Positions 8,991-16,188 of a stretch of DNA of 64,000 nt are shown here, one piece after another. Location of the stretch: contig CALABP010000071.1 of the NCBI GenBank assembly GCA_937885695.1, forward strand, positions 1-64,000, written 5' to 3'. A program made the translations under genes and the position numbers. The DNA is from DTU089 sp002440045. GTDB taxonomy: Bacteria > Bacillota > Clostridia > Oscillospirales > Acutalibacteraceae. A model generated the notes under the pieces. That model searched no databases. It saw only the letters and a list, made by a program, of their open reading frames with translations, and was not told where the DNA came from. The stretch's first letter is position 1; each line of letters opens with the position of its first letter.

Positions 8991-9735
8991 TTTACATTCG
9001 CACACGCTTTGGCATCTTGACGACGGCTCCGACAGCTTTGAAACGAGCGTTGAAATGTGCCGCACCGCAGAAGCTACAGGCACAAATACTCTTTTCCTCA
9101 CGCCGCACATTGTCTATTGGGACAGTGCGGAGGAGCTGTATGACAGGCGTAATTACAAAACCGAGCAGTTAAGAGAGGTTTTGGAAGATGAGGGCATCGA
9201 CCTCAAGCTTGAAACGGGCTTTGAGATTCTTTGTGACGACGATATTTTTGATATAAAATATTTTAAACCTTATACGCTTGCAGGCACCGACTACATTTTA
9301 ATAGAATTTGATTTTTATAAAACCCGTGAGGAGGACGTTATTTCGTGGTGCAAATATCTTGAGTCATGCGGACTTACGCCCGTTATAGCGCACCCCGAAA
9401 GATACGGCTTTGTTATTGAAGATATTTCAGCTTTAGAGCGCCTTACCGAAAACGGCGCGCTCCTTCAGATGAACGGCGCTTCGCCGCTCGGTGCGTTCGG
9501 TGAAGCCGAAAGCCTTGTTGCTTTAAAAATGCTTAAAAGCGGTTATGTCGATTTTTTGGGAAGCGATGCTCACAGCGACAGGCGGCGCAACACGGCGCTT
9601 GTCAGTATGACCGAAAATTATCCCGACACAGTTGACAGGCGGCTTCTTGACAGAATTTTAAATACAAATCCTGCGGCGCTTCTTGAAAACAAAAAGATAA
9701 CTCCCGTCCGTTTTGCTCCTATATCGCGGTTTTAA
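8983..9735 (+). CDS. PHP-domain phosphoesterase, CpsB/CapC (YwqE)-like tyrosine phosphatase
   Basis: Metal-dependent PHP-fold hydrolase (250 aa). Metal ligands are visible in order: DLHSHTLWHLDDGSDS at the N-terminus, LTPH, the Glu of ETGFEI, APHPERYG-like HPERYGF and GSDAHSDRRRN. The N-terminal pattern and length match CpsB/YwqE protein-tyrosine phosphatases, which control capsule synthesis kinases, but no BY-kinase or capsule gene lies nearby, so the substrate is open. The TTG at 8983 is chosen because aaggtgag (8971-8978) precedes it and the first metal motif follows at once; a GTG at 8974 lies within that SD. It overlaps the upstream permease by 8 nt. A weak hairpin (ACCG/CGGT plus Ts) follows the stop. 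Confidence 0.85.
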   Translation: MTDLHSHTLWHLDDGSDSFETSVEMCRTAEATGTNTLFLTPHIVYWDSAEELYDRRNYKTEQLREVLEDEGIDLKLETGFEILCDDDIFDIKYFKPYTLAGTDYILIEFDFYKTREEDVISWCKYLESCGLTPVIAHPERYGFVIEDISALERLTENGALLQMNGASPLGAFGEAESLVALKMLKSGYVDFLGSDAHSDRRRNTALVSMTENYPDTVDRRLLDRILNTNPAALLENKKITPVRFAPISRF

Positions 9736-9773
9736 AACCGTTTTGCACGGTTTTTGCCGCAAAGGAAATTAAA

Positions 9774-9848
9774 TTCTTAAATTTTCTTAAGAAAACTTTT
9801 AGTTTATTTCGATTTTGGAAAAATAAATCGTTTTATATGTGTTATTAT
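9774..9848 (+). promoter_or_regulatory. Regulatory region of small-protein cassette A: 10-nt-period repeats plus extended -10
   Basis: Two direct repeats TTCTTAA at 9774-9780 and 9784-9790 (10-nt period; the second is centred in the palindrome TTTTCTTAAGAAAA). They are followed by a box GTTTATTTC..TTTTGGAAAAATAA shared with cassette B, and an extended -10 TGTTATTAT (9840-9848). No good -35 is present. The arrangement recurs in cassette B with nearly the same spacing, suggesting activator-dependent transcription. Confidence 0.65.
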
Positions 9849-9884
9849 GAACTCAAATATAAGGAGTGAAAGGAGGCCGTCTAA

Positions 9885-10085
9885 ATGTTACAGGCAATTT
9901 GGGACGTTCTCGCCAACTATGGTCTTGACGTAACTAAAATCGCTGAAGCTATGAAAACTCTTATCTGGCTCAATCCCGATACGAATGAGTATGAAGGTAA
10001 CCTTGCCCAGTTAGTTGATTTCCCGGTTATCGGCGATATCCTCAAAGCTTTTGCAAGCGCTATTCCCAATATTCAGCTCGACTGA
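9885..10085 (+). CDS. Small protein A of a tandem pair, unknown family
   Basis: A 66-residue acidic protein starting MLQAIWDVLANYGLDV. It has no signal peptide, cysteine or obvious membrane helix; alternating hydrophobic residues suggest two or three amphipathic helices, with a central DFPVIGDI turn. It is clearly paralogous to the 72-residue product at 10313 (both start MLQAIW, share NYG(L/V)D near residue 12 and VD(F/L)P..GD(I/V) near the C-terminus). The SD is exceptional: AAAGGAGG, 11 nt upstream of the ATG. The gene has its own promoter region and terminator, so it is probably an abundant, independently controlled small protein. I do not recognise the family; a leaderless peptide, a structural protein or a small regulator are all possible. 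Confidence 0.8.
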   Translation: MLQAIWDVLANYGLDVTKIAEAMKTLIWLNPDTNEYEGNLAQLVDFPVIGDILKAFASAIPNIQLD

Positions 10086-10123
10086 TTTTGGTCTGAGGCG
10101 TGCAATCGTCTTACACTCAGCGG

Positions 10124-10149
10124 GGGGAATGTGTTTCACATTCCCCTTT
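10124..10149 (+). terminator. Terminator of cassette A
   Basis: GGGGAATGTG (10124-10133), loop TTT, CACATTCCCC (10137-10146), then TTTATT. The stem core GGAATGTG/CACATTCC is the same as in the terminator of cassette B. Confidence 0.85.
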
Positions 10150-10202
10150 ATTCAAACAATTCTGTCGCCGTACGGCGATTTTTCTGTTTTTAAGTCTTAT
10201 AA

Positions 10203-10276
10203 ATCTTAAGAATTCTTAAAAAAATCTCGTTTTATTTCTTTTTCGGAACAATAATGTTAAAAAAGTGTGATATTAT
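10203..10276 (+). promoter_or_regulatory. Regulatory region of small-protein cassette B
   Basis: Repeats ATCTTAA (10203-10209) and TTCTTAA (10213-10219) keep the 10-nt period seen in cassette A and form the palindrome TTAAGAATTCTTAA. The shared box GTTTTATTTC..TTTCGGAACAATAA follows, then an extended -10 TGATATTAT (10268-10276). The repeat to -10 distance is 58 nt here and 59 nt in cassette A. Confidence 0.65.
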
Positions 10277-10312
10277 ATGCCCGAAGATTAGAAGTGAAAG
10301 GAGGTCACATAA

Positions 10313-10531
10313 ATGTTACAGGCTATTTGGGAAATTCTTGGAAACTATGGCGTAGATCTCAACCAGGTTGCACAGGCTCTTTCTTCAGTTATTTCTCCTA
10401 ACTATGACGAAGACGGCAACATCATTAGCTATTCAGGCTATCTTGCAGCTTTTGTTGATTTACCCTATGTTGGCGATGTTATCAAGCAGTTGGCTGATGT
10501 TATCGCAAGCAACTTGCCCAACCTCGACTAA
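10313..10531 (+). CDS. Small protein B of a tandem pair, unknown family
   Basis: A 72-residue paralogue of the product at 9885, starting MLQAIWEILGNYGVDL. It carries a few extra residues in the middle (DEDGNIISYSG) and ends in SNLPNLD, versus PNIQLD in A. It lacks cysteines and a signal peptide, is acidic and has an amphipathic helical pattern. The SD AAAGGAGGT is a near-perfect match to the 16S anti-SD. The whole transcription unit, from upstream repeats to terminator stem, is duplicated from cassette A, yet the proteins have diverged substantially. This argues that both copies are kept under selection. Function unknown. Confidence 0.8.
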   Translation: MLQAIWEILGNYGVDLNQVAQALSSVISPNYDEDGNIISYSGYLAAFVDLPYVGDVIKQLADVIASNLPNLD

Positions 10532-10570
10532 TCGTCGGTTGTGTGTGAATTATTGCAATAGTTTTCACCA

Positions 10571-10609
10571 AAGGGAATGTGACATTGGTCACATTCCCTT
10601 TTATTTTTT
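10571..10609 (+). terminator. Terminator of cassette B
   Basis: A 13-bp perfect stem AAGGGAATGTGAC (10571-10583) with GTCACATTCCCTT (10588-10600), followed by a nine-base T-rich tract. Confidence 0.92.
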
Positions 10610-10642
10610 ACGGTGCGGCTGCACCGACTTGGAGGATTTGCT

Positions 10643-11569
10643 GTGGACGATAATTTTAAAAATAACAAACCGGAGCCGTTTGAAAACGATAATAACGCCG
10701 AAGAAATTAAGAACGGCGGCGAAAATTTAAATGACGGCTCAAAAAGCGGCGAAACCCTCGGGGAAGAAAAGCGCGAAGCAGAGTCTTTAAAACCCGAAGG
10801 CAGTATTACACCTTCAAGCACCGCGCCGAAAGCTCCGCCGATAAAGCGGTCTGCCGAAACCGACAAAGCAAAAAAGCGTACAGCCGCAATAATAATCACG
10901 GTTTGTGTGCTCGGCGTTCTTGTTACGGCACTCGGAATAATCGGTATTGTAAAAATCCTTCATTCAAAACCGGCAAACACCGAACCGTCAACGTTGCCTG
11001 CAACTGAAAATGTTGATTTTTCAATCAGGTTTGAAGACCCAACAGGTGATTTTGACAGTACTACCGAGGCTGCTCTTGAAAGCACAACCGGAAAGAAGAC
11101 GTCAACTTCTTCGGGCGGCAAAGAGACCACGGCGCGCGATACAAGTTCTAATACCCAGCCGACAATTGACAGCTTGCCGCCGCTCACAAAAACGGGGGAC
11201 AATATTTTGTCCGACAACCCCGATAATGAGTTTATTAAAATAATTGTTGAAAAATATAGGGTGGACGCCAAAAACCTTGTGGCGATATATGCCGTACCCG
11301 ACAAGGGCAACAACTTTGTTCTTGAATTTAACGGCAAGACCGACTCAAACGGCAATGTCATAAAAAGTCCCGACACATTAAAGCGTGTTCACCAGATAGA
11401 TAAAGACCGCAATGTCAAAACCGCCACGGGAACGATTACCGGCAACGTCGGCGTAAGCTATGCCGAAGGCAAGCTTGTTTTCTATCTTGTGACGAACGTA
11501 ATTATGCCGCAATACCCCGATTATTTCACGGGAGTTGAGGCGTTTGACAAATCAAACGGCGGCAATTAA
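10643..11569 (+). CDS. Membrane-anchored protein with disordered linkers, unknown function
   Basis: A 308-residue protein. Residues 1-75 are hydrophilic, low-complexity and Asn/Glu/Lys-rich; a single membrane helix (IIITVCVLGVLVTALGIIGI) spans about residues 82-102. A Ser/Thr-rich linker (STTEAALESTTGKKTSTSS) follows, then a folded-looking C-terminal domain from about residue 190 (IKIIVEKYRVDAKNLVAIYA). The topology suggests an extracytoplasmic C-terminus. GTG 10643 is chosen because GGAGG (10631-10635) lies 7 nt upstream. It follows the terminator of cassette B closely, and no separate promoter is evident, so it may depend on read-through. I do not recognise the C-terminal domain. Confidence 0.75.
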   Translation: MDDNFKNNKPEPFENDNNAEEIKNGGENLNDGSKSGETLGEEKREAESLKPEGSITPSSTAPKAPPIKRSAETDKAKKRTAAIIITVCVLGVLVTALGIIGIVKILHSKPANTEPSTLPATENVDFSIRFEDPTGDFDSTTEAALESTTGKKTSTSSGGKETTARDTSSNTQPTIDSLPPLTKTGDNILSDNPDNEFIKIIVEKYRVDAKNLVAIYAVPDKGNNFVLEFNGKTDSNGNVIKSPDTLKRVHQIDKDRNVKTATGTITGNVGVSYAEGKLVFYLVTNVIMPQYPDYFTGVEAFDKSNGGN

Positions 11570-11608
11570 AATATTTAGAAAATTCTTGAAAAATAACGAA
11601 AAAAACAC

Positions 11609-11637
11609 TTGCATTATTGCAAATAATATGGTAATAT
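11609..11637 (+). promoter_or_regulatory. Promoter of the S10-spc-alpha operon
   Basis: TTGCAT (11609-11614), 17-nt spacer, TAATAT (11632-11637). It predicts a ~300-nt leader before rpsJ at 11941. Confidence 0.7.
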
Positions 11638-11638
11638 G

Positions 11639-11940
11639 ATAGGGCGCGCGAAGGGCGTGTCCCTATTTTATTATGCCCTTTTGCGGCTGATATGCGATGA
11701 TGCGGGAGGTGGCTGCCCGATTACGAGGCAGGGAATTTCCGCGGAGTATGTCCGATTTTAAACCGGGCGATTAATACCTGTTACATTACCGTTTGCCGTC
11801 CTTAACTGTGGCTGCGGCGATGCTCAGGAACGCAGTTTTATCCCGGAAGTCATTCCGGTTTTTAAACGGAATGGGCGAACAGCCCGGGAGAGTTGTTAAA
11901 AGTTGCGTCAGCCCGCCAGAATTTTTAGGAGGCGTTTTAA
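11639..11940 (+). promoter_or_regulatory. Structured ~300-nt leader of the ribosomal protein operon
   Basis: This gene-free stretch contains several stem-loops: ATAGGG/CCCTAT (11639-11666, followed by TTTATT), CTGCC/GGCAG (11713-11731), CTGCG/CGCAG (11812-11835), and a nested pair with CATTCCG/CGGAATG (11851-11873) inside CCCGG/CCGGG (11842-11888). rpsJ's SD aggagg lies at the 3' end. Ribosomal operons are commonly autoregulated by a product protein binding such leaders; which protein would bind here is not known. No ORF of note. Confidence 0.6.
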
Positions 11941-12252
11941 ATGGCAGTTAAGGAAAAAATCAGAATCAGACTTAAGGGTTATGACCATAACCTCGTTGAC
12001 AAGGCAGCAGAAAAGATTGTCGAGACCGCTCGCCGCACAGGCGCTCAGGTTTCGGGTCCCATTCCGCTCCCCACCGAGAAAGAGGTTGTTACAATCCTTC
12101 GTGCCGTTCACAAGTACAAAGACTCCCGTGAGCAGTTTGAACAGCACACACACAAGAGGCTTATCGACATCTTAAGACCGTCAAACAAAACTGTTGACGC
12201 TCTTACGAACCTTGAGCTTCCCGCAGGCGTTGATTTTGAAATCAAGCTTTAA
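11941..12252 (+). CDS. rpsJ: 30S ribosomal protein S10 (NusE)
   Basis: Component of the 30S head, and in its NusE role a partner of NusB (gene at 51664) in antitermination. The 103-residue product has full family length; KIRIRLKGYDHNLVDKAAEK at the N-terminus and KRLIDILRPSNKTVDAL near the end are classic S10 blocks. It is the first gene of the operon, after the structured leader, with SD aggagg. A 97-nt spacer with two hairpins separates it from rplC. Confidence 0.97.
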   Translation: MAVKEKIRIRLKGYDHNLVDKAAEKIVETARRTGAQVSGPIPLPTEKEVVTILRAVHKYKDSREQFEQHTHKRLIDILRPSNKTVDALTNLELPAGVDFEIKL

Positions 12253-12282
12253 TCCGATAAAAGCTCGATTTTGAATATACCT

Positions 12283-12323
12283 ATTATATATAGGTGTTGC
12301 AGGTCATGTTGGGGCAACCCAAC
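12283..12323 (+). promoter_or_regulatory. Two hairpins in the rpsJ-rplC spacer, one with a GCAA tetraloop
   Basis: ACCTAT/ATAGGT at about 12280-12296, and a perfect GTTGGG-GCAA-CCCAAC hairpin (12308-12323) with a GNRA loop. They sit in the widest gap of the upper operon, just before the rplC SD. Possibly an RNA-processing or protein-binding site. Confidence 0.5.
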
Positions 12324-12349
12324 CAATAATCTGACAGGAGGAAAAACAA

Positions 12350-12985
12350 ATGAAAAAAGGTCTTATCGGAAAGAAAATCGGCATGACCCAAATCTTTGAC
12401 GAAAAGGGCAATATGATTCCCGTAACCGTCATCGAAGCAGGTCCGTGCGCGGTCGTTATGAAAAAGACGATCGAAAACGACGGCTATGAGGCTGTTCAGG
12501 TTGGCTACGGCGACGTTAAGGTTACAAAGCTTAACAAGCCTATGAAGGGTCACTTTGACAAAGCCGGCGTAGCACCCAAGAAGGTACTCAAAGAGTTCAA
12601 GCTCGCTGATGCATCTTCTGTTAACGTAGGCGACATTCTTAAGGCAGACATCTTTGCTGCGGGCGACATCGTTGATGTTTGCGGCACAAGCAAAGGTAAA
12701 GGTACTGCGGGCGCCATCAAAAGATGGAACTTTGCAAGACTCAGAGAGTCTCACGGTACCGGTCCTGTCGGCAGACACGCAGGCTCCCTCGGCGCTTGCT
12801 CAACTCCTTCCCGTGTTTACAAGGGCAAGAAGATGGCAGGTCACCTCGGTACAGAGCGCGTCACCGTTCAGAATCTCAGCGTAGTTAAGGTCGACAGTGA
12901 GAACAATCTCATTGCCATCAAAGGCTCAATACCCGGCCCCAAGGGCGGAATTGTTGTCATCGCCGACGCAGTTAAAAAAGCGTAA
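12350..12985 (+). CDS. rplC: 50S ribosomal protein L3
   Basis: Early-assembly 50S protein near the peptidyl-transferase centre. The 211 residues match family length. The N-terminus KKGLIGKKIGMTQIFDEKG is diagnostic, and the GTGPVGRHAGSLGACSTPSRV region is the conserved central extension containing the Gln/His contact loop. A strong SD (caggagg) precedes the ATG. rplD follows after 18 nt. Confidence 0.97.
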   Translation: MKKGLIGKKIGMTQIFDEKGNMIPVTVIEAGPCAVVMKKTIENDGYEAVQVGYGDVKVTKLNKPMKGHFDKAGVAPKKVLKEFKLADASSVNVGDILKADIFAAGDIVDVCGTSKGKGTAGAIKRWNFARLRESHGTGPVGRHAGSLGACSTPSRVYKGKKMAGHLGTERVTVQNLSVVKVDSENNLIAIKGSIPGPKGGIVVIADAVKKA

Positions 12986-13003
12986 GGAAGGAGAGTGTAA
13001 CAG

Positions 13004-13627
13004 ATGAGTAGTTTAGCAGTACTTGATATGGCAGGCAAAAAGGTCTCCGATATAGAGCTTAACGATTCCGTTTTCGGTATCGAGCCGAATATGTCGGCAA
13101 TGCACCTTCTTGTTGTCAGCTATTTGGCAAACAAGCGTCAGGGCACTCAGTCCACACGCACCCGTTCGGAAGTTAGCGGCGGCGGCAAAAAACCGTGGAG
13201 ACAGAAGGGTACAGGCCGTGCAAGACAGGGTTCTACACGTGCTCCCCAGTGGTATCACGGCGGTATTGCTCTCGGCCCGAAGCCCAGAACGTACGGCATC
13301 GACGTCAACAAGAAAGTAAGAAGACTTGCTATGAAGTCAGCCTTTTCTTCAAAGGTTGCGGCAGGCGAAATGACTGTTGTTGACTCAATCAAGCTTGACG
13401 CCATCAAAACAGCGGATATGGTTAAAATGCTTTCCGCAGTAGGCGCAAAGAAGAAAGTTCTCGTTGTTCTCCCCGAGAAGGACGAAGTTATTTACAAGAG
13501 TGTCCGCAACATCGAGGGCGCAAAGGTTTCTTTGGTTAACACCCTTAACGTATACGACATTCTCAACTGCGACAGCTTTATAGTTGCAAAAGACGCAGTT
13601 GCAAAAATCGAGGAGGTTTATGCATAA
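13004..13627 (+). CDS. rplD: 50S ribosomal protein L4
   Basis: Exit-tunnel protein of the 50S subunit; in E. coli it also represses the S10 operon. The 207-residue product contains the long tunnel loop GGGKKPWRQKGTGRARQGS, the most conserved L4 segment, followed by GGIALGPKPRTY. It is the natural candidate ligand for the leader at 11639-11940, by analogy only. The stop overlaps the rplW start (TAATG). Confidence 0.97.
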   Translation: MSSLAVLDMAGKKVSDIELNDSVFGIEPNMSAMHLLVVSYLANKRQGTQSTRTRSEVSGGGKKPWRQKGTGRARQGSTRAPQWYHGGIALGPKPRTYGIDVNKKVRRLAMKSAFSSKVAAGEMTVVDSIKLDAIKTADMVKMLSAVGAKKKVLVVLPEKDEVIYKSVRNIEGAKVSLVNTLNVYDILNCDSFIVAKDAVAKIEEVYA

Positions 13628-13923
13628 TGAGAGCAGCACATGACATTATCATTAAGCCTATCATCACAGAAGAGTCTATGATGGGGCTTGCCTCAAAGAA
13701 ATATACCTTTAAGGTAGCTGCCGACGCCAACAAAATCGAGATAGCAAAAGCTGTCGAAGAGCTTTTTGACGGCGTTAAGGTAGCAAAGGTAAACACTGTA
13801 AGCGTTAACGGCAAATTCAGAAGATACGGCGCTCACGAGGGCTACACCGCATCCTGGAAGAAAGCAATCGTAACACTTACCGCCGATTCAAAGACGATTG
13901 AGTTCTTTGACGGCTTGATGTAA
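13627..13923 (+). CDS. rplW: 50S ribosomal protein L23
   Basis: Lines the tunnel exit and docks SRP and trigger factor. The 98-residue protein starts MRAAHDIIIKPIITEES, the usual L23 opening, and includes KYTFKVAADANKIEIAKAVE. Its ATG overlaps the rplD stop codon, so it is probably translated by coupling. Confidence 0.96.
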   Translation: MRAAHDIIIKPIITEESMMGLASKKYTFKVAADANKIEIAKAVEELFDGVKVAKVNTVSVNGKFRRYGAHEGYTASWKKAIVTLTADSKTIEFFDGLM

Positions 13924-14003
13924 TCTGAAAACTTAAAATTATACCCGATGGTATAGTATGGAGTTGACATTCTCCGCAAAGCCATTATAGGAGTGTGAAT
14001 AAA

Positions 14004-14837
14004 ATGTCTATCAGAGTTTATAACCCGACAACAAACGCGAGACGTAATATGTCGGTTACAGATTACTCGGATCTTTCAAAGGTTTCACCCGAGAAAAGTC
14101 TTTTAAGACCGCTTAAAAAGAACTCGGGCCGTAACAGCTACGGCAGAATCACCGTTCGTCATCGCGGCGGCGGAAACCGCAGAAAATACAGAGTAATCGA
14201 CTTCAAGAGAAACAAATTTGACGTTGAAGCAACCGTTAAATCTCTTGAATATGACCCCAACCGTTCGGCACACATCGCTCTTATTGAGTATGCCGACGGC
14301 GTAAAGAGCTACATCCTTGCTCCTGTCGGCCTTAAAGTAGGCGACAAGGTTTTCGCAGGACCCAATGCCGACATTAAGCCCGGCAACGCTCTTCCGCTTA
14401 CAAACATCCCGGTCGGTACTTTCATTCATAACGTTGAGCTTTATCCCGGCAAGGGCGGCCAGCTTGCAAGAGCTGCAGGCAACGCTGCACAGCTTATGGC
14501 TAAAGAAGGCATCTATGCTCTTCTCAGACTTCCTTCGGGCGAGCTTCGCAACGTTCCCGTTGAATGCATGGCAACAGTAGGCCAGGTCGGCAACCTTGAC
14601 CATGAAAACGTTAAAATCGGTAAGGCAGGCCGCACACGCCATCTCGGCATCAGACCTACAGTCCGCGGTTCTGTAATGAACCCCAACGACCACCCGCACG
14701 GCGGCGGCGAGGGTAAATCGCCCGTCGGTCGCCCCGGTCCTGTAACTCCGTGGGGCAAACCCGCTCTCGGTTACAAGACGCGTGCTAAGAAGAACCGCTC
14801 CGATAAGCTTATCGTGAAGCGTCGTAACGGTAAATAA
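14004..14837 (+). CDS. rplB: 50S ribosomal protein L2
   Basis: RNA-binding core protein of the 50S subunit, essential for peptidyl transfer and subunit joining. The chosen start (277 aa) is the ATG at 14004, with ggag 11 nt upstream; a GTG at 13995 overlaps the SD. Family blocks: GRITVRHRGGGNRRKYRVID, and near the C-terminus NPNDHPHGGGEGKSPVGRPG, which holds the conserved His tied to peptidyl-transferase function. An 80-nt gap before it contains a small ATACC/GGTAT stem. Confidence 0.97.
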   Translation: MSIRVYNPTTNARRNMSVTDYSDLSKVSPEKSLLRPLKKNSGRNSYGRITVRHRGGGNRRKYRVIDFKRNKFDVEATVKSLEYDPNRSAHIALIEYADGVKSYILAPVGLKVGDKVFAGPNADIKPGNALPLTNIPVGTFIHNVELYPGKGGQLARAAGNAAQLMAKEGIYALLRLPSGELRNVPVECMATVGQVGNLDHENVKIGKAGRTRHLGIRPTVRGSVMNPNDHPHGGGEGKSPVGRPGPVTPWGKPALGYKTRAKKNRSDKLIVKRRNGK

Positions 14838-14857
14838 GCCGGAAAGGAGCAGAATTT

Positions 14858-15139
14858 ATGAGCAGAAGTATTAAAAAAGGACCTTTTGTCCAGCCTAAGC
14901 TTCTTGCAAGAGTTCAGGCAATGAACGAAAAGGGCGAAAAGATTGTCCTTAAAACCTGGAGCAGAAGCTCAACAATCTTCCCGGATTTTGTCGGCCACAC
15001 TTTCGCAGTCCACGACGGTCGTAAGCATGTTCCGGTATATGTTACCGAGGATATGGTCGGTCACAAGCTCGGCGAGTTCGCCCCGACAAGAACCTTCAGA
15101 GGTCATGCCGGCAGCAAAACAACAAACAACGGTAAATAA
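14858..15139 (+). CDS. rpsS: 30S ribosomal protein S19
   Basis: 30S head protein that forms a complex with S13 and contacts the A-site tRNA. The 93-residue product starts MSRSIKKGPFVQPKL and ends GEFAPTRTFRGHAGSKTT, both standard S19 blocks. It sits between rplB and rplV as in all Firmicutes S10 operons. Confidence 0.97.
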   Translation: MSRSIKKGPFVQPKLLARVQAMNEKGEKIVLKTWSRSSTIFPDFVGHTFAVHDGRKHVPVYVTEDMVGHKLGEFAPTRTFRGHAGSKTTNNGK

Positions 15140-15162
15140 TCAGTCGAAAGGAGTGTGTAACA

Positions 15163-15495
15163 ATGGAGGCAACAGCAAAGGCAACCTATATAAGAATAGC
15201 GCCTCGTAAGGTTAAGATAGTTCTTGACCTTATCCGCAACAAGCCTACTGACGAAGCAATGGCAATTCTCAAGCACACACCGAAGGCTGCTTGTGAGCCG
15301 CTTGAGAAGCTTCTCAAATCTGCAATTGCAAATGCAGAAAACAAAAATATGGATGTTACAAGACTTTATATCAGCGAGTGCAGCGTAGACCAGGGTCCCA
15401 CTCTTAAAAGAATCAGACCCAGAGCTCGCGGCAGCGCAAACCGTATAAACAAGAAAACATCCCACATCAACCTTGTACTCAAGGAAGCAGAATAA
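15163..15495 (+). CDS. rplV: 50S ribosomal protein L22
   Basis: 23S rRNA-binding protein whose beta-hairpin lines the exit tunnel and affects macrolide response. The 110-residue product starts with the ATYIRIAPRKVKIVLDLIR block. The tunnel loop is RIRPRARGSANRINKKTSHI. Normal length; nothing odd. Confidence 0.97.
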   Translation: MEATAKATYIRIAPRKVKIVLDLIRNKPTDEAMAILKHTPKAACEPLEKLLKSAIANAENKNMDVTRLYISECSVDQGPTLKRIRPRARGSANRINKKTSHINLVLKEAE

Positions 15496-15513
15496 GCGAG
15501 AGGAGGAAATACA

Positions 15514-16188
15514 ATGGGCCAGAAAATCAATCCTACAGGTTTAAGAATAGGCGTAATCAAAGATTGGGAATCTCGCTGGTATGCTAAGAAGGGTGAATTC
15601 GGTGACAACCTTGTTGAAGACAACAAGATTCGTGAATACCTTCTTGAGCTTCTTGCTCCGGCAGGCGTTCCCAAGGTTGAAATTGAGCGCGACCCCAAAA
15701 GAGTCCGCATCAACATTCACTGTGCAAAACCCGGCATCGTAATCGGCCGCGGCGGCGCAGAGATTGAAAAGCTTAAAGAAAAAGTTAAGAAAATGATTTC
15801 GGACGATACAAAAGATGTTTACATCAATATCACCGAGATTAAACAGCCCGACCTCAACGCTCAGCTCGTAGCCGAAGGCATCGCAGCTCAGCTTGAAAAA
15901 CGTGTATCTTTCCGCCGTGCACTTAAACAGTCCATCGGCAGAACGATGAAATCGGGCGCTAAGGGAATCAAAACTCAGGTTTCCGGCAGATTGGGCGGCG
16001 CAGAAATCGCCCGTACAGAGCAGTACCATGAAGGTACAATCCCGCTTCAGACCATTCGCGCAGACATCGACTACGGCTTTGCCGAGGCAAAGACAACTTA
16101 CGGTCGTATAGGCGTTAAGGTTTGGATTTATAAGGGCGAGGTTCTTCATGAGTCACGCAGAGTTAAAAGGGAAGGAGGAGCCAAGTAA
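15514..16188 (+). CDS. rpsC: 30S ribosomal protein S3
   Basis: 30S head protein at the mRNA entry site, with helicase-like function. The 224-residue product starts MGQKINPTGLRIGVIKDWES. It has the KH-domain block PGIVIGRGGAEIEKLK and the C-terminal S3 domain KSGAKGIKTQVSGRLGGAEI. The stop overlaps the rplP ATG by one base. Confidence 0.97.
   Translation: MGQKINPTGLRIGVIKDWESRWYAKKGEFGDNLVEDNKIREYLLELLAPAGVPKVEIERDPKRVRINIHCAKPGIVIGRGGAEIEKLKEKVKKMISDDTKDVYINITEIKQPDLNAQLVAEGIAAQLEKRVSFRRALKQSIGRTMKSGAKGIKTQVSGRLGGAEIARTEQYHEGTIPLQTIRADIDYGFAEAKTTYGRIGVKVWIYKGEVLHESRRVKREGGAK

Noticed and set aside
8268..9110. 280-residue minus-strand ORF
   Set aside because: It is antisense to the permease and PHP genes, and has a His/Asn/Cys-rich composition typical of a shadow frame.
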